This document shows, one piece after another, positions 44,794 through 53,803 of a stretch of 64,000 nucleotides of DNA. Made by a program: the position numbers and the translations under genes. The number at the start of each line of letters is the position of its first letter. The first letter of the stretch is position 1. The notes under the pieces were generated by a model. It was given only the letters and a program-made list of their open reading frames with translations. It was not told the DNA's origin and searched no databases. The DNA is from Lentibacillus persicus (GTDB lineage: Bacteria > Bacillota > Bacilli > Bacillales > Amphibacillaceae): positions 124,001 to 188,000 of the forward strand of contig NZ_FOMR01000005.1 in assembly GCF_900112705.1 (NCBI RefSeq), written 5' to 3'.

Positions 44794-44874
44794 TTAACCA
44801 AAACTCAGATAAGAAATTTGTCGAATTGGAATATAATAGTGATACCAGGTGAATAAGATTTGAGTTTTGGTTAA
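44794..44874. promoter_or_regulatory. Inverted-repeat operator pair between divergent pentose genes
   Basis: TTAACCAAAACTCA (44794-44807) and TGAGTTTTGGTTAA (44861-44874) are perfect 14-bp inverted repeats, 53 bases apart. One arm abuts the -35 of the TRAP operon; the other overlaps a possible -35 (TTGGTT, 44867-44872) for the lyxose isomerase gene, with TGTTAT 17 bases on. This placement fits a shared activator or looping regulator, most simply the AraC-type protein at 39387. Confidence 0.6.
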
Positions 44875-44957
44875 ATATATACATATATTTGTTATATGAA
44901 AATATGCTAAGCTAGTTTAAAATTTCTTTTAGAAGCTATAAAAGGAGGGGATAATAA

Positions 44958-45500
<543 letters not shown>

Positions 45501-45555
45501 ACTCCTATAGTTAAAAAAGTGAACAAGAAGCTATTCAAAGACGTAATTATTGGTA

Positions 45556-45586
45556 GTGAGACAAAGTGTCTGACACTTTGTCCCAC
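45556..45586. repeat. GGGAC palindromic repeat
   Basis: GTGAGACAAAGTGTC (45556-45570) and GACACTTTGTCCCAC (45572-45586) are almost perfect inverted arms around one base. It is closely similar to the copy at 52421-52451. Confidence 0.75.
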
Positions 45587-45591
45587 CTCAT

Positions 45592-45655
45592 ATGTGCGCC
45601 AACAGAAAAATATGTGCCGGAAAGCGGAAAATATGGGCCGCAGTGCACGCATGCG
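45592..45655. repeat. ATGGGC-type 20-21 bp periodic array, locus C
   Basis: ATGTGC, ATGTGC, ATGGGC and ATGCGG begin at 45592, 45612, 45633 and 45651 (intervals 20, 21, 18). The first unit starts six bases after the end of the palindrome, as in locus A. Confidence 0.55.
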
Positions 45656-45698
45656 GAAACAATGATCAATGGAAAAAAGAATAAAGCATGACCGAATT

Positions 45699-45731
45699 AA
45701 CTCCGCCTTTAATCAGTTGCGGAGTTTTTTT
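45699..45731 (+). terminator. Rho-independent terminator of the lyxose isomerase transcript
   Basis: AACTCCGC (45699-45706) pairs with GCGGAGTT (45719-45726), and the second arm runs into a seven-base T-run (45725-45731). Confidence 0.88.
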
Positions 45732-45836
45732 ATATGTGCTTACAACATTATGGAAATTGTTTATTTAACCGCTCCAAAAGGGAAGTTGAGGAAGTAGGAT
45801 AAATAATATAACAAAAATACCGTTGAATGTAAGCCG

Positions 45837-45865
45837 TTGCAAAACTTGTACATACAAGTTACAAT
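45837..45865 (+). promoter_or_regulatory. Trehalose operon promoter
   Basis: TTGCAA (45837-45842), 17-base spacer, TACAAT (45860-45865): a good sigma-A promoter. The spacer is filled exactly by the first TreR-type operator. A second, weaker start may lie further on (TGGTAAGAT, 45896-45904, an extended -10 form). Confidence 0.75.
45843..45860. promoter_or_regulatory. TreR operator 1
   Basis: AACTTGTACATACAAGTT is a palindrome matching the known Bacillus TreR site type (TTGTATATACAA core). It sits between the -35 and -10, so binding of TreR would exclude RNA polymerase. Confidence 0.85.
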
Positions 45866-45876
45866 GAAATCGTTAC

Positions 45877-45894
45877 AACATGTATATACAAGTT
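45877..45894. promoter_or_regulatory. TreR operator 2
   Basis: AACATGTATATACAAGTT, 34 bases after operator 1 start to start (about three helical turns), just downstream of the -10. Two operators in this arrangement are what is known for the Bacillus trehalose operon. Confidence 0.85.
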
Positions 45895-45921
45895 GTGGTA
45901 AGATAGTTATACTTGCAATCG

Positions 45922-46270
45922 ATGGTCAGTAATCCGCCCGACTACGGCGGTTAACTGACTCTAAATGCCCGATTCGGTTCGGGGCTGCAGGATGCAGGTC
46001 ACAAAGGCGTTGCCACAGGACAAGGAAAACTGCGACAGCGATACTTCGCACGAAGAAAAAGTGCTTTTCTTTTTCGAGGACGTGGCGAACTTAGCCTTTG
46101 TTCTCCTGTTTTCAGCGGCGAAAACCATTCCGCTGAATGAAGTTTCACTTTTCCCCGCATGTAATGGTCAGTAATCCGCCAGACTACGGCGGTTAACTGA
46201 CCCTAAATGCCCGATTCGGTTCAACTAACATTCAGCGGGGAAACCATTCCGCTGAATGAAGTTTCACTTT
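45922..46270. repeat. Duplicated hairpin modules in the treP leader
   Basis: Module A is 59 bases long and occurs at 45922-45980 and 46164-46222 with two differences; it contains a near-palindrome (GTCAGTAATCCGCC against GGCGGTTAACTGAC). Module B occurs at 46111-46151 and 46231-46270; its second copy has a perfect stem CATTCAGCGG/CCGCTGAATG (46229-46238, 46249-46258). In copy 2 modules A and B are 8 bases apart; in copy 1 they are 130 bases apart because of an insertion. The whole lies between the tre promoter and the treP start. Confidence 0.8.
45995..46108. repeat. MITE-like hairpin insertion inside the treP leader
   Basis: Left arm CAGG (45995), ACAAAGGC (46001-46008), GCCAC (46012-46016) is mirrored on the right by GTGGC (46082-46086), GCCTTTGT (46094-46101), CCTG (46105-46108). 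An inner imperfect hairpin of CGAAGAAAAAG against TTCTTTTTCG type lies at about 46049-46075. It separates modules A and B of copy 1 only, so it looks inserted. The 69-codon open frame across it has no ribosome site. Confidence 0.55.
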
Positions 46271-46295
46271 ACAGCTAATTGAGGGAGGATTTTTT

Positions 46296-48248
46296 GTGGC
46301 TGATGATAGATTGATCGTTTATTCTCCGATGTCAGGTAAGGTTGTTCAACTGGAAGATGTGCCTGACCCGACATTTTCCCAAAAGATGATGGGGGACGGG
46401 CTGGCGCTTGATCCCACTGAAGGAAAAGTGACCGCGCCTGTCGATGGTCAAATTGTTCAAGTGTTTCCGACCAAGCATGCCGTTGGTCTTCAGACGGCTT
46501 CCGGTGTGGAAGTGCTCATCCATATAGGCTTGGAAACTGTAGCTTTGGATGGCGAGGGATTTGAAGCCCATGTCTCAAGCGGCGATCAGGTGAGTGTCGG
46601 TGATACGCTGATCACCTTTGATCTTGATTTCATTAAAGAAAAAGCAGCCAGTGCTGTTTCCCCGATCATTATAACGAATGGTGATGTGCTTGAAACTTTA
46701 GAAAAAACAGATGCCGTGGATACCACGGCTGGCGAGACGGCGCTGTTTGAAGCGGCCGTAAAAGGCGAAGAAAAATCTGAGGAAGGAACCAGTCCGACTG
46801 AAACTGACGATATGCGGACTGAAAAGGAATCTATCAGCAGCGTGGAATATGGTGAGGAAGCCAAAGAGATTGTCGCCGCGGTTGGCGGTCTTGATAATAT
46901 TAAGGCTGCGACGCATTGTGTGACGCGGTTGAGGTTCGCGTTGAATGATGAGAATGAAGTCAATCAGGATGCATTGGAAAAGATCGATCTCGTTGCGGGA
47001 ACGTTTGCCGCAAATGGGCAGTTCCAGGTCGTGATTGGCCAAGGTACGGTTGATAAAGTGTACAAGGCCATGGTCGACGAAACAGGCATCAGTGAAGCAA
47101 CGAAAGAAGATGTGAAAGAAGCGGGAGGGGAAAAGCAAAATCTTCTGCAGCGCGGTGTGAAAGTTCTTGCTGACATTTTCATACCGATTTTGCCGGCCAT
47201 CGTAACTGCTGGTTTACTTCTTGGTCTGAATAATATTTTAGTTAATCCGATTTTTACTGACGTTCCATTGATTGAATTATATCCACAATGGGCCGGCGTG
47301 GCCGATATGATCAATATTATAGCCAATACGGCGTTTACATTTCTGCCGGCATTGATCGGCTGGTCGGCTGCCAAACGATTCGGCGGGAATCCGCTGCTTG
47401 GTATTGTGCTTGGTTTGATTCTTGTTCACCCGGCATTGACGCCTGCCAGTGAATACGCTCAGGCACAAGCTGAAGGGAACGCACCGACATGGAATCTGTT
47501 CGGTTTCGATGTCAATATGATGGGCTACCAGGGTCAGGTGCTGCCGGTATTGGTTGCGGCATGGGTGATGGCTAAAATAGAAATCTGGCTTCGCAAACGG
47601 GTTATTGATTCATTGCAATTACTGATTGTCGCACCTGTCGCTTTATTGGTTACCGGTTTTCTTGCATTCATTGTGATTGGTCCCGTGACGTTTACGATTG
47701 GTGAGTGGATAACAGGTGGCATTGTCAGTGTATTCGAGGCATTTCCATTAATTGGCGGTATGTTGTATGGGGCATTATATGCACCGCTTGTTATAACGGG
47801 AATGCACCATACGTTTTTGGCAGTCGATTTGCAGTTGATTGGCAGTACGGGCACGACATTCCTGTGGCCGGTTGTGGCGCTGTCGAATATCGCCCAGGGT
47901 GCTGCCGCGCTCGCTATGATGCTTGTTGTCAGAGAAGAAAAAACAAAAGGGCTGGCAGGTACGTCGAGTCTATCCGCATTTCTCGGCGTAACCGAACCAG
48001 CGATGTTTGGTGTTAACTTACGGTTCAGATATCCGTTTTTGGCAGCATTGATTGGCACGGCTCTTGCCGGTGCTTTTATCACGATGCAAAATGTCCAGGC
48101 AACGTCGATCGGTGTCGGCGGTCTTCCGGCATTCTTGTCCATCGTTGGAGCGAACTGGGGCGCGTTCTTTATCGGCATGGCGATCGTTTTGGTCGTGCCG
48201 TTTATCATCACATACCTTGTTGCCAAACGAAAATTAAATAACCATTAA
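46296..48248 (+). CDS. treP: Trehalose PTS permease, EIIA-EIIB-EIIC order
   Basis: 650 residues starting at GTG after AGGGAGG. Residues 1-150 are a glucose-type EIIA domain with His61 (TKHAVG) and the phosphorylated-type His76 (LIHIGLETV). After an acidic linker, the EIIB domain (about 185-260) carries the phospho-cysteine Cys208 (ATHCVTRLRF). The rest is the EIIC membrane domain (MHHTFLAVDLQLIG, TEPAMFGVNLRFRYPF). It takes up trehalose as trehalose 6-phosphate. Bacillus subtilis TreP lacks EIIA and other fusions carry it at the C-terminus, so the N-terminal EIIA is notable. The substrate is inferred from the TreR sites and the next gene. Confidence 0.92.
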   Translation: MADDRLIVYSPMSGKVVQLEDVPDPTFSQKMMGDGLALDPTEGKVTAPVDGQIVQVFPTKHAVGLQTASGVEVLIHIGLETVALDGEGFEAHVSSGDQVSVGDTLITFDLDFIKEKAASAVSPIIITNGDVLETLEKTDAVDTTAGETALFEAAVKGEEKSEEGTSPTETDDMRTEKESISSVEYGEEAKEIVAAVGGLDNIKAATHCVTRLRFALNDENEVNQDALEKIDLVAGTFAANGQFQVVIGQGTVDKVYKAMVDETGISEATKEDVKEAGGEKQNLLQRGVKVLADIFIPILPAIVTAGLLLGLNNILVNPIFTDVPLIELYPQWAGVADMINIIANTAFTFLPALIGWSAAKRFGGNPLLGIVLGLILVHPALTPASEYAQAQAEGNAPTWNLFGFDVNMMGYQGQVLPVLVAAWVMAKIEIWLRKRVIDSLQLLIVAPVALLVTGFLAFIVIGPVTFTIGEWITGGIVSVFEAFPLIGGMLYGALYAPLVITGMHHTFLAVDLQLIGSTGTTFLWPVVALSNIAQGAAALAMMLVVREEKTKGLAGTSSLSAFLGVTEPAMFGVNLRFRYPFLAALIGTALAGAFITMQNVQATSIGVGGLPAFLSIVGANWGAFFIGMAIVLVVPFIITYLVAKRKLNNH

Positions 48249-48274
48249 TCATGGAACCGACTGGAGGAAATCAT

Positions 48275-49933
48275 ATGACTGAAACATGGTGGAAACGCGC
48301 AAGCGTCTACCAAATTTATCCGAAAAGCTTTCAGGACACGACGGGAAGTGGCACGGGAGACCTTCAAGGCATTATTAAACGGCTCGATTATTTGCAGCAT
48401 CTCGGGGTCGATGTCTTGTGGCTCACCCCGATTTATCAGTCCCCGCAACGGGATAACGGTTATGATATCAGCGATTATTACGCGATCAACCCGTCGTACG
48501 GGACGATGGGGGATTTTGAACAGTTGTTGGAAGAAACCCATAAACGCGGCATGAAGCTGATCATGGATTTGGTGATTAACCATACGTCGACAGACCACGA
48601 ATGGTTTAAACAAGCGTCATCGTCCAGCGAAAATGCATACCGTGATTTTTATATTTGGAAAGATCCGGTAGAAGGCGGGAAACCGAATAATTGGCAATCC
48701 AAATTTGGCGGTCCTGCCTGGGAATATGACGAGAAATCGGGCCAGTATTATCTCCATTTATTTGATGTCACGCAAGCAGACTTAAATTGGGAGAACGACG
48801 ACCTACGGCAAAAACTTTACGATATGATCACGTTTTGGGCGGAGAAAGGAATCGATGGTTTCCGGCTTGATGTGATTAACCTTATTTCGAAGGACCAGCG
48901 TTTTCCGAACGATGCGACGGGAGACGGGCGGAAGTTTTATACAGACGGGCCGAAAATCCATACGTATCTCCATGAAATGAATCAGAAGGCTCTGGCACCT
49001 TATGATTTAATGACCGTCGGTGAAATGTCGTCAACAACGCTTGAGAGCTGTGTGTTGTATACGAAGCCCGAGCGGCAGGAGTTGAACATGACGTTTCAGT
49101 TTCATCATTTAAAAGTTGATTACCCAAATGGTGAAAAGTGGACCGAAGCCCCGTTTGACTTTATCCAGTTAAAAAAAATCCTTTCCGACTGGCAGGTGGG
49201 CATGCATGAAGGCGGGGGCTGGAACGCGTTGTTCTGGTGTAATCATGACCAGCCCCGGGCTGTATCGCGGTTTGGGGATGACGAAATATATCGGGTAGAA
49301 TCGGCGAAAATGCTTGCAACGGTCATTCACATGATGCAAGGCACCCCGTATATTTATCAGGGTGAAGAAATCGGCATGACGAACCCAAACTTCACCTCAC
49401 TGGACCAATACCGCGATGTCGAATCACTCAACGCGTACACGAATTTGGAGGAAAATGGTGTGCCGCATGAAACGATTATGGCGATTTTACGTCAGAAGTC
49501 GAGGGATAATTCCCGGACGCCGATGCAATGGTCTGATCAGGCGAATGCCGGGTTTACTGACGGCGTACCTTGGATTGAGCCGGCGGCTAACTATCCGCAG
49601 ATAAATGTAGACGAAGCGGTCAATGATCCCGGCTCGATTTATTATCATTACAGGGCGTTAATCCGCCTGCGTAAGGAATATGATATCATCACGTATGGGG
49701 ATTATGCGCTCTTGCTTGAAGAACATCCGAGGGTTTTTGCGTATACACGGAATTGGAACGGGGAGAAATTGATTGTCGTCAACAATTTTTATGCTGAAGA
49801 AACAGCGGTTAAACTTCCTGTTGACACCACGGGTGACGTGACTTTACTTTTGTCCAATTACCCGGATTCTGCCAAGTCCCCGGATCAACTGCATTTACGG
49901 CCGTATGAATCGGTTGTCTATCATGTGACATAA
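48275..49933 (+). CDS. treC: Alpha,alpha-phosphotrehalase (GH13)
   Basis: 552 residues from ATG 48275 after GGAGGAAATCAT; the in-frame ATG 48251 has no such site. GH13 motifs are VNHTS-type region VINHTSTDH, nucleophile Asp in DGFRLDVINLIS, acid Glu in VGEMSS, and CNHDQPRAVSRFGDD. It splits trehalose 6-phosphate into glucose and glucose 6-phosphate. The position between treP and treR makes it the phosphotrehalase; on sequence alone it is hard to tell from oligo-1,6-glucosidase (see 50715). Called treA in Bacillus. Confidence 0.88.
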   Translation: MTETWWKRASVYQIYPKSFQDTTGSGTGDLQGIIKRLDYLQHLGVDVLWLTPIYQSPQRDNGYDISDYYAINPSYGTMGDFEQLLEETHKRGMKLIMDLVINHTSTDHEWFKQASSSSENAYRDFYIWKDPVEGGKPNNWQSKFGGPAWEYDEKSGQYYLHLFDVTQADLNWENDDLRQKLYDMITFWAEKGIDGFRLDVINLISKDQRFPNDATGDGRKFYTDGPKIHTYLHEMNQKALAPYDLMTVGEMSSTTLESCVLYTKPERQELNMTFQFHHLKVDYPNGEKWTEAPFDFIQLKKILSDWQVGMHEGGGWNALFWCNHDQPRAVSRFGDDEIYRVESAKMLATVIHMMQGTPYIYQGEEIGMTNPNFTSLDQYRDVESLNAYTNLEENGVPHETIMAILRQKSRDNSRTPMQWSDQANAGFTDGVPWIEPAANYPQINVDEAVNDPGSIYYHYRALIRLRKEYDIITYGDYALLLEEHPRVFAYTRNWNGEKLIVVNNFYAEETAVKLPVDTTGDVTLLLSNYPDSAKSPDQLHLRPYESVVYHVT

Positions 49934-49945
49934 TGGGGTTTAGCG

Positions 49946-50659
49946 ATGAAAAAGAAATATCAGAAAATATATGACGATTTGGTGGAAAAAATAAAAGGTG
50001 GTGATTATCCGGCTTCGTCGATGCTGCCGTCAGAAAACAAGCTGGCTGATCACTACAATACCTCGCGTGAAACGATTCGGAAAGCGTTAAATCTTTTGTC
50101 GTATAACGGCTATATCCAAAAGATACGGGGAAAAGGCTCAGTCGTCATTGATCTCAATAAATTTTCTTTCCCGGTTTCCGGCATTGTCAGTTTTCAGGAG
50201 TTGAACGAGGACCTGCATCTTTCCAGCAGGACGATTGTGGAAAAACTCGCTTACCTCGATGATGCGGAAGAAATCTCCACCATACTTCGGAGTGGTACTG
50301 AAAACGTCTGGCAGGTTAACAGGGTTCGTGAAATTTCCGGTGAGCGTATCATTTTGGATAAAGATTATTTTACTGAGCGTTTCGTCCCAAAATTATCAAA
50401 AGCCATTTGTGAACGCTCGATTTATCAGTATATTGAAGAAGAACTTGGCCTTCCGATTGCTTTTGGGCAAAAAGAAATGGTTGTGGAAGCACCGACGCCT
50501 GAAGACAGGACATTATTGGATATGGAAGGCTTTTCAAGCATTGTGGTGATCCGGAGTCATGTGTATTTGGACGATACCAGTCTGTTTCAATACTCCGAAT
50601 CGCGTCACAGGCCTGATAAATTCCGCTTTGTCGATTTTGCACGGCGGGTAACAAACTGA
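49946..50659 (+). CDS. treR: Trehalose operon repressor TreR (GntR family)
   Basis: 237 residues. The N-terminal winged helix covers about 1-70 (LPSENKLADHYNTSRETIRK), followed by a UTRA effector domain (80-235). KIRGKGSVVID is the usual wing. It binds trehalose 6-phosphate as inducer in Bacillus; the two operators at 45843 and 45877 are its expected targets. It is the third gene of the operon, 13 bases after treC. Confidence 0.92.
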   Translation: MKKKYQKIYDDLVEKIKGGDYPASSMLPSENKLADHYNTSRETIRKALNLLSYNGYIQKIRGKGSVVIDLNKFSFPVSGIVSFQELNEDLHLSSRTIVEKLAYLDDAEEISTILRSGTENVWQVNRVREISGERIILDKDYFTERFVPKLSKAICERSIYQYIEEELGLPIAFGQKEMVVEAPTPEDRTLLDMEGFSSIVVIRSHVYLDDTSLFQYSESRHRPDKFRFVDFARRVTN

Positions 50660-50714
50660 TAAACAACGCCTTATCTGTTTTCGTGAGGCGGTGTTTGGAT
50701 TTGGAGGGTGTTCA

Positions 50715-52397
50715 ATGCACCATAATTGGTGGAAAGAAAGTGTCGTTTACCAAATATACCCGAGAAGTTTTAATGACAGTAATGGGGATGGTATCGGCGA
50801 TTTGCAGGGTATTACGGAAAAAGTGGACTACCTTAAGGATCTTGGGGTGGATGTGGTTTGGCTGTCTCCGGTCTATCAGTCGCCCAATGATGATAACGGC
50901 TATGACATTTCCGATTATCAGGCGATTATGGCTGAATTCGGCACAATGGCCGATTGGGAAGAGCTGCTTGCGGCTTTGCATCAGCGGGGCATGAAACTCA
51001 TCATGGATCTGGTCGTGAACCACTCGTCTGATGAACACGTGTGGTTTCAGGAGGCGAAAAAGTCAAAAGACAATCCGTATCGTGACTATTACATATGGCG
51101 TCCGGGAAAAAATGGCCGCGAGCCGAACAATTGGAAATCCAACTTTGGCGGCTCAGCCTGGGAATATGATCCCAATACGGACGAGTATTATTTACACCTG
51201 TTCAGTAAAAAACAGCCCGATCTGAACTGGGAAAACCCGAAACTCCGTCAAGAAGTGTACGACATGATGAAATGGTGGCTGGACAAAGGCATTGACGGGT
51301 TCCGCATGGATGTTATTAACTTTATTTCCAAAGTCCCCGGTCTCCCGGACGGTGTGGTAAAATCAGGCGAGACATATGCTTCCGGAAGCCGGTATTATCG
51401 GAACGGACCGCGGATTCATGAATTTTTACACGAAATGAACAATGAAGCATTGGCTGGCTATGACGTCATGACGGTCGGTGAAATGCCCGGGGTCGATGTT
51501 GAAGAGGCAAAAAAATATACCGATCCATCGCGAAACGAACTGGATATGGTGTTTCAGTTTGAGCATATGGGACTTGACGCTGGACCCAATGGCAAATGGG
51601 ACGTTAAGCCATTAAAGCTGACCGATTTAAAAGCGAACATTTCGAAGTGGCAGGAAGGCTTGAACGGCATCGGGTGGAATAGTCTTTATTTGAACAATCA
51701 CGACCAGCCCCGGATGGTCTCCCGGTTTGGGGATGACGGTGAACACCGTATTGAATCAGCCAAAATGCTCGCAACGTTCTTGCATATGCTGCAAGGAACG
51801 CCTTATATTTACCAAGGCGAAGAAATCGGGATGACGAACGTCCGGTTTGATTCGATCGAGGATTATCGCGATATTGAAATATTGAATATGTATCAGGAAA
51901 AAGTGGTCGAAAACGGTGAAGATCCTAATAAAGTGATGGAATCAATCTATGCGAAGGGCCGGGATAACGCCAGAACACCATTCCAATGGGATGATTCAAA
52001 GAACGCCGGGTTTACAACCGGTGAACCGTGGATGAAAGTGAACCCGAATTACCGGACGATTAATGCAAAACAGGCAAGGGATGACGCCAATTCCATTTAT
52101 CATTATTACCGTAAGCTGATCCGGCTCAGAAAACGGCATCCGGTGATTGTATACGGAGATTATCAATTAATTCTGCCGGAAGATGAGCAGGTTTACGCTT
52201 ATCTTCGTTCGTATCATGATGAAAAATTGCTCGTCATAACGAACTTCAGCGGTGACCATGTTCCGTTTGAACTTCCGGCAGATGCAGCATTTACAGCCGA
52301 AGAAAGCTTGATCGGTAACTACGGTGATTTCCCTGCCGACAGTTATACGCGTGTTACATTGAAGCCGTATGAAGCAAGAGTGTATAAAGGAAAATAA
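50715..52397 (+). CDS. Second GH13 alpha-glucosidase (oligo-1,6-glucosidase / MalL type)
   Basis: 560 residues from ATG 50715, preceded by GGAGGGTG; GTG 50691 is in frame but upstream of that site. Motifs mirror treC: VVNHSSDEH, DGFRMDVINFIS (nucleophile Asp), VGEMPG (acid Glu) and NNHDQPRMVSRFGDD. It is more like oligo-1,6-glucosidase/alpha-glucosidase in the substrate loops (VPGLPDGVVKSG), but this is a judgement by eye. It would widen the operon to isomaltose-type or maltose-type sugars. A GGGGAC hairpin ends the transcript. Confidence 0.88.
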   Translation: MHHNWWKESVVYQIYPRSFNDSNGDGIGDLQGITEKVDYLKDLGVDVVWLSPVYQSPNDDNGYDISDYQAIMAEFGTMADWEELLAALHQRGMKLIMDLVVNHSSDEHVWFQEAKKSKDNPYRDYYIWRPGKNGREPNNWKSNFGGSAWEYDPNTDEYYLHLFSKKQPDLNWENPKLRQEVYDMMKWWLDKGIDGFRMDVINFISKVPGLPDGVVKSGETYASGSRYYRNGPRIHEFLHEMNNEALAGYDVMTVGEMPGVDVEEAKKYTDPSRNELDMVFQFEHMGLDAGPNGKWDVKPLKLTDLKANISKWQEGLNGIGWNSLYLNNHDQPRMVSRFGDDGEHRIESAKMLATFLHMLQGTPYIYQGEEIGMTNVRFDSIEDYRDIEILNMYQEKVVENGEDPNKVMESIYAKGRDNARTPFQWDDSKNAGFTTGEPWMKVNPNYRTINAKQARDDANSIYHYYRKLIRLRKRHPVIVYGDYQLILPEDEQVYAYLRSYHDEKLLVITNFSGDHVPFELPADAAFTAEESLIGNYGDFPADSYTRVTLKPYEARVYKGK

Positions 52398-52420
52398 AAT
52401 GAAAAGATATCCAGCAGGAA

Positions 52421-52451
52421 GGGGGACAAAGTGTCAGACACTCTGTCCCCC
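52421..52451 (+). terminator. GGGGAC hairpin at the end of the trehalose operon
   Basis: GGGGGACAAAGTGTC (52421-52435) against GACACTCTGTCCCCC (52437-52451), one mismatch, followed by TTTCTG. It belongs to the dispersed palindrome family and could act as transcript terminator here. Confidence 0.7.
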
Positions 52452-52491
52452 TTTCTGTATAAGTCTAGGCGTCTGTCACCCCCCGGATTAC

Positions 52492-52564
52492 AAGGGCTGG
52501 AGAGCGGTCAACATAAGAGGGGTTAACGTCTGCTCTTTGATAGAGAACTTATAGGCTATGAAAA
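52492..52564. repeat. Dispersed repeat related to 32132-32184 and 61542-61575
   Basis: AAGGGCTGGAGAGCGGTCAA (52492) matches ATGGGCTTGAGAGAGGTCGC at 61542 in the array of locus D. The next 53 bases (52512-52564) match 32132-32184. Its end overlaps the last codons of the DadA-like gene. Confidence 0.55.
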
Positions 52565-53803
52565 TCGTTCTGGTAAAAATGCTGATATATCGTATTCTGT
52601 TTCACCATTACAAACTAAATCGGATATGATTTCGCCTGTGACAGGTGCCATCGATAACCCGACCATACCATGGCCGGTAGCAATAAATACATTATTAAAA
52701 TCCGGTATGCTTCCGATGACTGGTAAACCGTCTGGGGTCATTGGGCGCATGCCGGTCCATTCTACTTCTGTCTCCCCGTAAAGCTTCTCACTCAGGTATT
52801 TGGAAACCGATTCTCTGAGACTCTTTACTCTTTTTTTATCCAGATTCGTATTTATACCTGACAGTTCCATGGTGCCGCCAATTCTGACCTGATCTTTAAA
52901 AGGGCTGATACCTGCTTTGGAGTCACCCAGGTATATTGGGCGATTAAATGTTAAATTAGGATTGGATATGGTGATACTATAGCCCTTTCCGGCTTGCAAC
53001 GGTAGGGAATAATTAAGTTGTTTTGCTAGAGAACCCGACCACACACCAGAGGTAACAACACATATATCGGCTTCTATCAATCCTTCATTCGTTTGGACTG
53101 CTTTAAATGTACTTCCTTCATATTCTACATTCGTTACCTCAGTATTGGAATGTAATTCTGCTCCTGATGACTTCAGCCAATCGTAGAATGCTGCTGTCAC
53201 AGTGTCAGGGCGAACATGACGCTGTTCATTAAGGAAAATGCCGCCAGTTATATCACGCGTGATATTAGGTTCAAGCTTTTTAACCTCTTCTTTTGTTAGC
53301 ATTGTCGGTTTATTATGGCCATAGTTAGTCCAATTAGATTCGAATTTATCAAAGCTTTGTTGTAGCTGTTGGTCATCAAAGAAAGTAAACAAAAATCCAT
53401 TACGATGTATTTCCATATCTAATCCTTCACGTTCCAGCGAGTCATATAAAGATAGCGTGGATTTACTTAGAGTAAGAAGGGCGTCTTTTCCATAATTAAA
53501 GTCACGTTTGTTACAGTACTTCATAAATTGAGCTAACCAGCCGGACAGTTGTGGGCCGGCAGTAGGCTTAATATATAACGGGCTATCTTTCTTCATTAGC
53601 CATTTTAGTGAATCTCCCACGAGACCAGGAGCTGGGACTGGTTCATGGAGTGTCGGGCAAATCCAACCCTGGTTCCCCCATGAGCTTGCATTCCCGAACT
53701 GATCTTTCTCAAGGAGAGTCACTTCAAGTCCTTTTTTACGTAAATAAAATGCACAGGAAAGTCCGATAACGCCTCCGCCAATTACAATAGCTTTCTGTGT
53801 CAT
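52556..53803 (-). CDS. FAD-dependent D-amino acid dehydrogenase-like oxidoreductase (DadA type)
   Basis: 415 residues. N-terminal FAD motif GGGVIGLSCAFYLRKKG, then LLEKDQFGNASSWGNQGWIC, typical of DadA/glycine-oxidase-like proteins of the DAO fold. The C-terminal WTGMRPMTPDGLPVIG and ATGHGMVGLSMAPVTGEII complete it. It oxidises D-amino acids (or secondary amines) to 2-oxoacids. It is coupled by an ATGA overlap to the 44-aa peptide and lies after an SSS symporter, so uptake and oxidation of one compound is likely. Confidence 0.9.
   Translation of the reverse strand: MTQKAIVIGGGVIGLSCAFYLRKKGLEVTLLEKDQFGNASSWGNQGWICPTLHEPVPAPGLVGDSLKWLMKKDSPLYIKPTAGPQLSGWLAQFMKYCNKRDFNYGKDALLTLSKSTLSLYDSLEREGLDMEIHRNGFLFTFFDDQQLQQSFDKFESNWTNYGHNKPTMLTKEEVKKLEPNITRDITGGIFLNEQRHVRPDTVTAAFYDWLKSSGAELHSNTEVTNVEYEGSTFKAVQTNEGLIEADICVVTSGVWSGSLAKQLNYSLPLQAGKGYSITISNPNLTFNRPIYLGDSKAGISPFKDQVRIGGTMELSGINTNLDKKRVKSLRESVSKYLSEKLYGETEVEWTGMRPMTPDGLPVIGSIPDFNNVFIATGHGMVGLSMAPVTGEIISDLVCNGETEYDISAFLPERFS

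Larger units (their letters stand above)
45501..45836. other. Repeat-containing gap downstream of D-lyxose isomerase
   Basis: Holds a GGGAC palindrome (45556-45586), an ATGKGC periodic array (45592-45655) and a clean terminator (45699-45731). No gene is supported; the open frames seen here are shadows of repeats. Confidence 0.6.

Noticed and set aside
45965-46174. 69-codon open frame in the treP leader
   Set aside because: It crosses the hairpin insertion and the edges of modules A and B, with no ribosome site; better explained as repeat DNA.
47534-48226. 230-codon minus-strand frame inside treP
   Set aside because: Antisense shadow of the EIIC membrane domain; no start signals.
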